Shown here piece after piece: positions 53,403-64,000 of a stretch of DNA of 64,000 nt. The stretch covers positions 43,532,767 to 43,596,766 of the forward strand of contig NC_086251.1 of NCBI RefSeq assembly GCF_021018805.1, read 5' to 3'. This stretch comes from Prinia subflava. Its lineage: Eukaryota; Chordata; Aves; Passeriformes; Cisticolidae. Position numbers and translations under genes: made by a program. The notes beneath the pieces were generated by a model. The model was not told where the DNA came from, did no database searches, and saw nothing but the letters and a program-made list of their open reading frames with translations. The first letter of the stretch is position 1. Each line of letters opens with the position of its first letter.

Positions 53403-56400
53403 AATAACAGGCAAAGCTTTTCTGGTTCAGAGTCCACTTTTTGAGAAGTCTCGCCTTAATCTCTCAAGACTTACATAGCTCAACTGTGAAATGGCATTAG
53501 TAATGCGTCCCTTCTCTACTGAACAAGAACTCGCTTGTGGAGTGATATTCTGGTATTTTAATAATAACGTTATTGAAATCTGGGTAAACACCACAAAGAA
53601 AGCAAATGCAAGGCAAAATTGACTTCAGTACAGTAAATAGTATGTGGCATCATTGTGCATAATCTGCCTCATCAAGTTGTAGAACAATAGCTGATTTCTT
53701 CATCATGAAAACAGGTGTTGAGAGACTAAGACATTTTAATCTCTAAACGTGTTTGAAGTATATATATCCAAGAACATGAGGAACAGTTTATGTTTCTATC
53801 CTTTTCTTTTTCTACTTTTACTTTGCTGGTTTTTAGCTTGTGAAGTTTTTATTTTTTTTATGGTTTTTAGGTTTTTTGTTCGTTTATTTTATCTAAATGG
53901 GACTGACTTTGTTTTCACTTTTCAATTTTAGGCAGTTTATAACTCAAAACAATTTCATGTTGAAAGAGCACACATTTCTGATTTGAGATTGAAAGATGAA
54001 TGGTGTAATTTTTATATAACACGTTCCAGATAACTGTTGCTAAGTCTTGCTGTCTGATTTAAAACTGGTCTTTCAGTATTGCTGGAGATATAGCTGAAGC
54101 TTGATATTACAAATGCAGGCAGTTCCAGCTTTGAAATGATTAGTGTTTGTTTTTATTCCAAATTTTATGTGTTTCTTTTGCTTATTGACTGCTGAAGTGA
54201 ACCAGCATATTCTGAGGGCAGACATAGATCAGCATTTAATGTATACTGTACTTGCTGATGAAAATTTGCTAGTGGAGAGGATTGGCAAAAGACACCGAGA
54301 CTTTAAAGAGAATAAATAAAATTAATATCAAGACAGCACTGTTATTTTATATGTATTTTCTAGGATATTTTATTGTGTGGAACAATAAGGTAGAGATACC
54401 AGTATCTTCTCAGTGACTGAGGAGGAGGAGTTTGAAGGTCAGAGTTTCTTTGTGCGTGAGTATTACAATCATATATTTCAAATAAAGCAAAATGAGATTG
54501 GAGACAGCCCTAGATATATAAGGCTGAATGCTTAAGTGGCTGCAACTGCTGCTTTGCAAACATGTCCTACACCTTTCTGGATGTAATGTACTAGACCCAT
54601 TTGAATTTGATTCCTCTAAGGTGCTGAATTGTGACTGAAAAGCAGTGTAGCCTGCTGATTACTTGCTTTAAACTCAAATTTCCCCAGAGTTCTCCCATTG
54701 GAGAAACAATTAGGCTCAAGGATTTGTTAATGAACTGAGCCTTGACTTCATGCTTAGACCTAGAGTGGCTTTTCTTCTGTGGTGTGAATAACTACCCATA
54801 TGCACAAGAGCTATGTTCCAGGCTCAGTATTATGATCTAATGAGGAGCTTCTTTAGATCAGAAGCCTCTAGCCCTCCTTTCAGTTGGACCTGCAGACCAC
54901 AAAGCTATTAACTTTATAATCAGACACCAGTCAAACTACTGAACAGACATTAATTTCTTCCTAATGATATCCATGGTCTCATTATATTGATCACAATTTG
55001 CAAAAATTAACTTCTGTAATTCTTAGCTTAGTCAATGCATAGGTTCCTAAAAAATTATCTTGACATTCAAAGATCCTGCATTCCTTCAGTTCTCAATGTG
55101 AATATAGTAATTTGAATATAGGAGACCTAATTTGAAAATGTCAGTTATGTCAATTACCCCTCTGTAAAATTAGAAATATTAATTAGGTTAAGATTAGTAT
55201 ATTTGAAAGAGACTTGCAATCCTTGAGTAATCTCTTGTAAATATAATTATTCTAAACCCTCTCATGCATAAAAAATCTCTTTATAGCTTTAGAAAAGTAG
55301 GTGTTGCAGTCAAACATTTTTCTCCCCTTTTTGCTAATGTGTTTATTTGTAATTTTGAATAAGAAAGAAAAAACCCCAGACATTTTGACTCTGTTTATGT
55401 GAATTACAATTAATTGTATAATATTTATTAAGACTGCTAAAAATCTTAGTTTAAGATGAAATTAGCGAGACGGTTTTCCAGGCCAGAAAGCATCATATTA
55501 GAAAGCTCTGTGATGATTAGCCCTGTGCCAGTGGAATCATGTGCTGAGAAGTTTAGTAATGGGTTTAATCCTACAAGAACTTAATTATTTTGGTGTTCTA
55601 AAGCAAACTTTGAACTCTGTGAATCCTTGTATGATGTGAATAGTGTCCTAGAAATGCAGGGTATCACTTGTACCTAAAACCAAAGTGTGGTGAATGCTTT
55701 ACTGGGTCAGATTTTATGAAAAGGAACTGATTATGAGGAAAAATTTATTAGACCAGAAGCAAGTACAGAGTACAGTGCTCTCTATTTTTTCCCCCCCTAG
55801 GTCAGGGGATACATGGTGTCTAATGACTGATAACCTTCTGAGATAGCACAATCCTTCTTGAACTCTTCCAGATGTCTTCTTTTAATCTTCTGCTACTTGA
55901 TGTACCTTTTATCTCATCTATTCTCCAGTGCAAAATTACAGCATATATTTTTTTCTGTTTCAGCACCTAGGATTTGAACAATGTTTAAACCTTGTTTTGT
56001 ATTTCGTACCTTTAGTTTTGTATGTCTTACAGAAAGCAGAGAAGTACGATATTATGAAGCAGTATGTCCAGTTTTATTAGGGAGCATTGTGCCTAACCCT
56101 GATTTTTAATATATGTAGGATTGTTCTATCCCAAAGAGTCACAGTCTTCATGGAAAATGGATGTATTTCCATTGAGATTAATCGTGGGGAAAAACTGATT
56201 TCTTTTCCATCTCTTCCCTAAAACCCCAGAGCATAGCCCCAAATGGTTTTATTTTTTGAAGCATAAGTACTTCAACAGCTGCAGCTTATTATGAATAAAC
56301 AGAGTATGCATGTGAATGACAGTGAATGTATATAAAATTACCTGCCTGATATGTGATATCACCATGCCATAATTCTGGGAGCTGTATGAGGTCTGTAATC

Positions 56401-57755
56401 AAGTTACATTTAGAAAAGTAGCTGTATGATTCTCTTGCACTTACACCTGCCTTCTGAAAAGATAAATCTCAGATTTACAGAAGAAATGTTTTATGTGTAT
56501 TCTGGTTAAGCTTTTTTGAGATGCTATATCAGCAAACAAGAAATTGAATTTCAAAGGATAGAAGAAAGGGACAGAGCAGATATAACAAAAGACTAATTCT
56601 ACCTGTCTCATCTCTCACACTGTCTACTAAATTCTCTCTTTTGCTATGTGCTTTAGAGCAGAGCTGCACACATAAGTAAAAAAATGACTAAACTTGCAAT
56701 AAAATCCTATGGTGACATGTTCTTCACATCCATTGTGAAGTGTACAGCAAGAGCAGGGGGTTTTATGCTAAGTTTTGGTATAAATAATGTCAGACATGCA
56801 GATGTTGAGATGGAACTTTCAAAAGTTTTAGTTCTGTATAAAGGAATTCAGCATATGCAGCTAAGCTGGAGCAAGAGAAATGCCAGCTGACTTGCCTGAG
56901 CAGTCACAGTGCTGTCATTGTGAGTGCTGAATCCTTAAACCAGCACTTGAATTGGTATAGACTAGAAGGAAATACTTATCTGGATAAGTACAAACAGCAA
57001 ACATCTATGAACTAGGTTGGTCTTTGTGGACAGTTTGAATAGTAAAAGAGGTACATTTGGAGACTAAATTATTTATTGTGAGTTGCTCTCCCAGCTTCTC
57101 TAGTAAATGATCTCAGTGTTCAGTGCTTTCTCAAATAAAACAAACCAGTCTGGTGCTGTGCCATGGCCTCCCTTCCATTCACATGCTATTATGTTTCCCA
57201 CCAGCATGCATCTTTCTCTTCACAGAAAATATACCAGTGGGCAGTGCTTGACATTCGTTTGCTTTCCTTTTCCTTCTCTTCATTTGCGTCAAGCTACCCA
57301 TGCACTACAGAGATCATACCTTTTTGTTTTTAGCATAGTTTAAAATGAAATATGCCTTTCTGGAAGAGTTGCATCAAGAAAATCACTTTTTCTACCCTCA
57401 TTGTTTTTTCTTTAATAATCGTGGTGAAGGCAGTAGTTTATTTTGTTTTTGTTTTTTATCTGAATAGAAAATTTAACAGGCTAATTATGAGACTGTGGGT
57501 AGAAATGTTTAAAGTAGCTTCTATTTCTGAAAATGTAAGTGACATTGCTGAGGTCACCTGAAGCAGTCACTCTGCCCTACCATTGTCAGATTGTGGAGTT
57601 CTTACAGATTTGCAGAGATGAAAAGCTGAACAGCCAGAAGACAAGACTGTTCATAGACTGTGATCATATCATAGATACAATATCCAAGCAAAGATTGTGA
57701 TCATATCATGGATCCAACAGCCCCATAGTGCTTATGGGCTACAGGGGAATAAGGG
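53403..57755. other. Intergenic DNA, no gene recognised
   Basis: AT-rich with only short frames. A 27-bp near-direct repeat (57656-57682 and 57693-57719, period 37) lies at the right end, just before the solo LTR. Confidence 0.55.
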
Positions 57756-57761
57756 TTTATG

Positions 57762-58331
57762 TGCTGCGGTGTCTGCTGTTCACCGTCTGCTCAGCCTGGC
57801 TTGCTCTACACCGCTGGCGCACAGACTCTGGGAGGCGAGCTGACAGCCTTGTGGAGTCAGCCCTGCCCCTGTGGGTTCTTGGCCTCGAGAGGCAATGCAG
57901 ACCCGATGGTTCGCCACAACAAAGAAGGAGGAGACAGAGAGGCTCTCTCGGGGGAACCCACAGAGAGGTTTATTTGCCCACTCTAGGTTCTTTGAGGATA
58001 GAGAGAGAGAGAGACCTAGAATCAGGGATGCACAGGGGTTTTAAGGGACAGAGCATGGGAGGAGCAATGGGGGTGGCTAGATGCAGCTAGCCAATCCAAG
58101 TTGGTAACCAGGACAGAAAAGGGGCAGGGACAGGCAGTAGAGCCAATCAGGGAGGAAGGGGAGGAGAACATTTCTGGCGGGAAGGATGAGGAACACTTAA
58201 CAGCAAAGGCTAAAAATAACTTGGGGTGCAGGGACTGTGAGGGAAGGCTTGCATAACAATTAGGGGCGAAGGGATACATGAAACTGAACCACACAGAGAA
58301 CTCATAGAGAAATAAATCACGAATCCCAACA
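57762..58331 (-). mobile_element. Solo ERV LTR with 6-bp target-site duplication
   Basis: A 570-bp element starting TGCTGCGG and ending CCCAACA on the plus strand (TG...CA). It is flanked by exact TTTATG copies at 57756-57761 and 58332-58337. In minus orientation a TTAAAA TATA-like box lies near 58040, and AATAAA at 57974-57969 about 70 bp downstream, as expected for U3-R-U5. A 6-bp duplication is typical of alpha- and beta-like (ERVK) avian retroviruses. No internal genes remain, so this is the product of LTR-LTR recombination. Confidence 0.85.
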
Positions 58332-58337
58332 TTTATG

Positions 58338-61300
58338 CAGACAGCAATGGCTACATGGACGCTTACACTCCTCAGTTTGAACAGGTGATGGTAATCATGT
58401 GAAACTTGTATTAATTCTTCATGTAGTCTGCTTAGTCGAGTCATCAGCAGATGTTTGAGTGGTTTGGGCAGATAGATTGGGCTCATACTAGATTGAAATA
58501 GTTCAGTTATGTGTAATACTCTTATCTTTGTATTGGCTTGAATGGAAAACACGAAGCATGCTTTATTTCATTGGCACTTTGGGGGAATCTAGTTGGGGAG
58601 GAATGTGCTTTGTAGGTGCTTTGCGAGGTAGGGGCCAATGAATAATGTTGCTAAGGTTTAGGCAGCAATTGACAAAAATAGCTCTTCATATATGCTTCTT
58701 ATGTGGTCTCTTCAAATGGCAACACACTAGTGAAAGTCTCAGAAATTAGGTGGTTAACTTCTCAGAGAAGGATACAAGAAAATTCCTTAAGGTTACATAG
58801 ACTTTAATTTATCAGGAGAATTAGATACTTTTTCCTTAATCTGTTCAGAATTAGTGGTCTGTGGAGTACTGGATCCCAAGTGGATGGTGAAATGTATTAG
58901 GTTAGGGAATAGCCTCCCAAAGAGGGGAGAAGTTTTTCCATTGCGGTATTTACAATTGCGTAGTGAAAACACCGGGGAGCTAAGCTTATTATTGTTCTTA
59001 AAGGATGGATTAATCTGTGATTTAGATACAAGGAATTTGGCCCTAGGGGGTCACAGAAGGGCTGGAGGAGATATAATACAGATTTTCTTTAATTTGATTG
59101 AATATACTTTTTATTTTGCCGAGTCATTTATAAAAGCCTTCACATTCTTCTTTTCAATGCATATCTTTGCTCACTGAAGAGTGGACTTTGTTGAGGCAAT
59201 CTAGTTTTATTTTTAGTCAGGGTGTTTGACCACATTGACGAGGGAATCAATAAAGAGGTCTCTTGTTTGCGTTGTTTTTGTGTTACCAGAAAAATTATCT
59301 GGTAGAAGCCTGGCACGTTCATATCACCAGCTAGGGAACAGGAATGCTCTACCACTGGTTGGGGGGAAGAGAATGCTTAGTGTGGAACATCAGTTTCCAA
59401 GTTTGGGACACTTGAAGGGCAATTCTTCTGGGTTCTCTTGGGTCTTATTCTTTATTTTCATGAGGGATCACAAAGTGTGCTACTCTTTCCCTTCTAATTT
59501 GTAAGTGAGGAAGTAGAAGTTTTAGGATGATACAGGTGTTCAACTAAAACAGATCATGATGCTTGGTGAAAGTGTCCAGCCTTTATAACAAGAACTAAAG
59601 TGGAAAAACAGAAATTAAGTCAGTTTTGAGTATTCTTCTGCCTTTGAGCTCACTGACTAGGAGCCAATTGCCTTTGATGCTTTGACTTTCTCATTTTGTC
59701 ATGTGATTTGGTGTAGGGCATTGATATTGTGCAACAGCATTTTTTCTTCTCCCATTCAGCCATTACTCCACTGTCTGGTGCGTTCTCTACAAAGGCAAAA
59801 AGGAATAACTTCTATGAGGATTATTTTGTCCATCTTCTTGATGGATGTGCCAAACACTGGAAACCCCATGGGGAAGGGATTGTCAAATGCACAAACCCAA
59901 AGTGGGAATTAACTGTCCATAAAACAATTCAGGCAGAGTTTGTAAACAGCCTACAGGATTAAATATTGTTCACCAGTTGAATAATTTGGTAAATCCTTAC
60001 AATGCCAACATGCAAGATTAATTGACAGTGGATTTCCAAATAGCTACTTGCTCTCTTGCTTTTTTCTGTAAGCTGTGTGAGTCTTCCTCTTTACTTGCTG
60101 GCATGGCTAGCCTGCACAAATTACAGGTGTTTTCATCCTTGGCTGCTTTGGAGTAGTGCCACAAGGGGAAGAGTGCTTGCCTTTGAAGATTGATTCTTGT
60201 CTCTAATTTCTTTGTCCAAAAAACCAAAGCAGCATAACTACTTAAGGAAGATTTATATCTTCCTCTGGCACCACTTCCACTACCTCTGGTAGTCAGTTTG
60301 CAGTCAATCTATCTGCTAGGTGCCGACTTAATTTGAGAGAGTAGTAAAATCTTATTTTCTAGTTGCTGGATATGAAAAACTACACAACTTCTCTAAAGGT
60401 GCTTAGTGGGATTTCAGTTAAGGTGAATAACTCTCTATCAACTAGAGAGAGAGAGTTGTCTGATAAAAAGCAGTCAGGCAGTCCCCCAAAAGATTTTTAT
60501 GGCAGAATGTATTGAAGACATCTGTTAAACGGGACAGTGCCAACCCCCGGGCCATATGCTTTGTGTCCCTGGCATATGCGCAACTAAGCACAACAGCACC
60601 GAGCATATTGGGAGAGGTATGGATGCCTCTGCGCCATCTCCTCCCACTCCTCAGAGAAACAGAATGGAATAAACTTTTGCTGCATAAAAAACTGTATTAG
60701 AAATTCACCAACCCTTAGGCAGTGATCTAATCAAGAGAAGGAGTCAGAACACCTCTGTGTCTGTCCAGCTCTGACGGTCACTTTTTAACTACAGCTCAGA
60801 ATCTACCTTTGTTTTCTGTTTATGTTGGGAAAGAGCAATGTTGCAGAGTTTTCTGTTTCTCAACTTGCTGTACGCTGCTTCAAAACCATGAGATGGAGAG
60901 TGTATGTATAGGTGTTGGTATCCAAGGTGAAGTATTTTCTGGTTCTCTTAAAAGCGATTTCTTACAGCTGTGTTTCTCACAGACGACAGTTCTATATTTA
61001 AATTGTACAACAATTAAGATTCTTCTAGGTTTATGTATTTCCCTGTATCTTGTAAAAATAATAAAATGTAATTTTAACATTCAAAGTCAAGTGAAAAGCA
61101 TTGAAGTAGCAGTTATCTAAATTTTACTTGCAGTTTGATTTTTTTACAAGGAAGTATGTTTTCTTCCACATACAGTGCTACTTAGACAATCTTATTGTAC
61201 TCTTTTTCCCCCCAATTCTTTCAGTGTGAAACTGATATAAGGACATTTTTGTCTAACTTGATGTGTACTTTGTCCCTGTGTTAAAGCAAGCCATGGGGGG

Positions 61301-61780
61301 TAAAGTGATTACCAAAATCGAACAGCAGTGAGATGGCATTTTTAAGGTATATTATGAAAGTATACTATGAATAAGATATATTATGAATCAGCCTCCAATT
61401 GATAGATGCAAATTGGATCGACTTACCTGTTGCTAAACTGAAAGTAAAATTATAAATAGTGATGCAGAACAGCTAAAAATATTCAGCAGCTGTTTCTGTT
61501 CTGTTTTTCAACCTTTCTATGATAGATAGTATACATTTATTCATTATAGTTGAAGTGCAATATGAGGAGCACTGGGTAAAAGTAAGCGTATTATGATCAG
61601 CAGTTCTGAAATCCTACTAGATAAATAAATCTAGCATTTGTGTTGTGAGCCATTAATTAAATATTAAAGAGCGTTGGAGAGTAGAGAAGCTCTGTAACAA
61701 TGCAGGAGTGCCATTGTAATACAAATACTTAGGAGAATTATAAGGAGCTATCCACCACTCAACAGAATAGCAACTTTCAC
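58338..61780. other. Intergenic DNA, no gene recognised
   Basis: Several frames of 70-110 codons on both strands, none recognisable. 60440-60720 is richer in G+C and has AATAAA at 60668-60673 after a TTTTTATGG box, which resembles a short LTR, but without identifiable ends. Confidence 0.45.
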
Positions 61781-61789
61781 AGAAGTCTT

Positions 61790-62720
61790 GGCAACGGAAC
61801 AGAACAGTTTGGATGCCATCTACAAAAGGTTAGAGACAAAGAGCATATTATTGTCAGTCAAGATGGTTTTATAGAAGTGTGTTCTGTCAAACAAAACTGT
61901 CATCACTTGACAAGATCATAGATCTGGCTGATAAAGAGAGCAGAATGAATATAGTGTGCTTGAATTTCTCAAAGGCATTTGTCTTATCACTCTAACATCT
62001 TGATGGGGGAAACCAATGAAATTTGGCTCTAAGAAGTTATATATTAGATGGATTAAAATCTGGCTTCATGGCAGATCTAAAAAGTTGCTATTGGGAAAAA
62101 AAACAGGGTGTCTTTTTTTTGACAAGGTACCTGAGGAGTCCTGTTTGCTTTATATTATTCAGCATTTTTGCAGTGTTCTGAAATGTTGTTTAAATTATTT
62201 AATAGAAAATAATAGTGTAATTATAATAATAACAGCATTATTACAGTGTAATAATTAAAGTAATCGCATTCTTTACAGATAAATAAAACATGGTATGTGT
62301 AGGAGTAAGAGAATACTGGCCATACCTATTTGAAGAAACTCCTGAAAGGGAGTAACTTAGAGCAGTAATTATGAACATGGGTACCTGTCACCATACAGGT
62401 TTTTACTGAAGTGATGTTCAAAACATTTCTGCTATGAACACTGGGACTCTACTGAAAATCGGAATAGCAGGTAAACAAACAGGTGTAGTTTTACCTCTGC
62501 ATGAAATACTGGTAAGAGTGCTGCATTCTTATGTTCAGTTTAGAACTTCCTATCCAAAACCAATATAGCAACATTGGTGGAACTTCAGAGAAGGGCTTAA
62601 CATGATCCTTAGCTGGAGATGGATTTAAATACATAGATATATTTCTCTTCTTTCTCTGGAGTCTCAAAGTTGGCTTAATAAATACTAATAACTCCAGATG
62701 AGAACATGATGCCCTAGGAG
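61790..62720 (+). mobile_element. Old, heavily diverged CR1-like LINE
   Basis: The plus strand keeps the order of CR1 reverse transcriptase landmarks. A degraded CLNFSKAF (palm), then YIRWIKIWLHGRSKKLLL near 62040, and further on TTCAGAGAAGGGCTTAACAT (the 'vQRRA' region) near 62584. Many indels. Clearly older than the copies at 52 and 49 kb. Confidence 0.6.
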
Positions 62721-64000
62721 GGAAAATTTTCAGTCTTCATTGCAATAACACAATGAAATAGATGAGTTTACTCTAAAAAAGATGCGGTATTTAAGCGAAG
62801 GTTGTTGCAAGCAGTTCACTCGGGAATGTGGTGGACTTGCCCTCACTTCTGATGTTTTAACGTTTTAAGATTCTCCTGTTAAAAAGCGTACTTAAATATA
62901 ACTCCTAGAAATCTGTATTAAAAATGAAAGAAATCATGCTAGATGAAGTCTACAGGCATTGAAATCTGTGAAGGTCTGTGGTTTGCTGGAGCATGCTGGT
63001 TTGACTGAGTTTGTCAAGACTTTGTCTAAAGAACATTCTGTCTCTAAGGAAGAGTGTGAGGTAAAATGTAGAGCCATGATTTGGGGGGAGGAAGATGAAA
63101 CTAAAGTAACAAGGAGAGAAGTTTTAGGTAGGAGGAAAACACCAAACCCTCAAACTGGAGGATAGGCTAAGAAGAAAAGAGATGTTAGAGAATGAACCAC
63201 TCCAAACAGATGCCCCTGTCTTAGCATGTACATATTTCATGCCTGTTAGTTATACCTCATTTATTAGTTTCACCTAGTACTTTTCATTATGGGGAAGAGT
63301 AAAATTCTTCATTGGGGAGCAAGACCTCAATATGATTGCCACATATGATCTATTGGTTATTTCAGTAACTTCCCTTGTAATTTGATTCATGTGGGCTAAA
63401 GGGAGTTCTTTACAATTTTGCAGCAGATCATAAGAATTCAAGACTCTGAATTTTAGCCCACTCCATTTCTGGACTACAGAATAAATATTTTTGAGATTTA
63501 TGAATTTCTGAGTACTCTTCTTACGGTATCTGACAGCTTGATTCAAAGATTTTCCACTCTTTTAGTCACAGCAAGAGCTATATTTGTTATCAATTCCCTC
63601 TTCTGCTGCTGGAATGAGAAGGGTATCAGGTGTTAAAAATTGAGAAAAAATTTTGCAGTTGAAGGCAACCCCCTGGATGCCACCCACAGCTTTTTTTTTT
63701 TTTTTTTTCTCCCCCAAGATTCTTTGTAAGGTCTTGGGCCCAAAACTTAAATAAAAGGGGAAAAAATTGTCTTGAGACCTGCACCAGCTAATTAAAACTA
63801 TGCTTACCCTGCAGAGCAAATCATACTAGTGACAAGAAAGCTTGAGATGCAAGTATGTTTACTGGCACATACAGAAGTGTCCAATGCACACAATGCTTAA
63901 ATGATGTGAAAAATGATGTTTTGTACCAGAGGGGGTACCGAAGAGTGCAACCAGACACAAGAAAGGTTTCTCAGTTTGTATATTTCATTTACCCTCGAGT
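62721..64000. other. Intergenic DNA to the right edge, no gene recognised
   Basis: AT-rich. A T-run of about 19 bases at 63691-63709 could mark the A-tail of a minus-strand retrocopy, but no source is recognisable. Minus-strand frames of 85-90 codons near 63274-63819 show no known domain. Confidence 0.45.

Noticed and set aside
58022..58552. 176-codon minus-strand frame that looked like a possible env remnant
   Set aside because: It crosses the exact boundary of the solo LTR and its target-site duplication, so it joins flanking DNA to LTR sequence by chance.
63274..63819. Two minus-strand frames considered as retroviral remnants
   Set aside because: No motif of any retroviral protein could be pointed to, and similarity was only in general composition.

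Overview
The window is nuclear DNA from a bird. It has intron-rich vertebrate gene structure, several CR1 LINE fragments with the 8-bp ATTCTGTG-type tail seen in avian CR1, and endogenous-retrovirus LTRs of bird type. There are no prokaryotic operons, CRISPR arrays or plasmid features.

The one protein-coding gene I can support is SEL1L on the minus strand, from 41569 down to 11485. SEL1L is the ER-membrane adaptor of the HRD1 ubiquitin ligase used in ER-associated degradation. I traced 21 coding exons. Every intron is GT-AG, the phases agree at every junction, and the exons sum to 2394 bp (797 residues plus stop). The human protein has 794 residues. Order of parts: signal peptide, acidic linker, fibronectin type II module with four cysteines, Sel1-like repeats in three groups, one C-terminal transmembrane helix and a short proline-rich cytosolic tail. 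All five N-glycosylation sequons I know from the human protein are present at a constant +5 offset.

Layout. 1-270 is a 35-bp CpG-rich minisatellite, possibly at the edge of a neighbour's CpG island (STON2 by mammalian gene order, inference only). 360-8190 is AT-rich intergenic DNA with a perfect 23-bp hairpin and one CR1 tail. 8190-11484 is the probable SEL1L 3' UTR. 11485-41569 is SEL1L, with a CR1 in intron 12, an LTR-like element in intron 18, and a 41-bp duplication across the exon 6 splice donor. 41150-42060 is the SEL1L CpG-island promoter, with CCAAT boxes, a CACGTG E-box and a near-ERSE. From 42060 to 64000 I see no gene. This stretch holds two head-to-tail LTRs (43146-45436), CR1 copies (45.5, 49.0-49.9, 52.3-53.4 and 61.8-62.7 kb), an orphan CpG island beside a 14-bp GT repeat (51.8-52.3 kb), and a solo LTR with a clean 6-bp target-site duplication (57762-58331). 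This resembles the gene-poor side of SEL1L in mammals.

I did not find a new multi-gene system. The observations most worth a second look are the duplicated exon 6 donor, the ERSE-like promoter element, the LTR next to exon 18, the orphan CpG island and the perfect hairpin at 2.46 kb.
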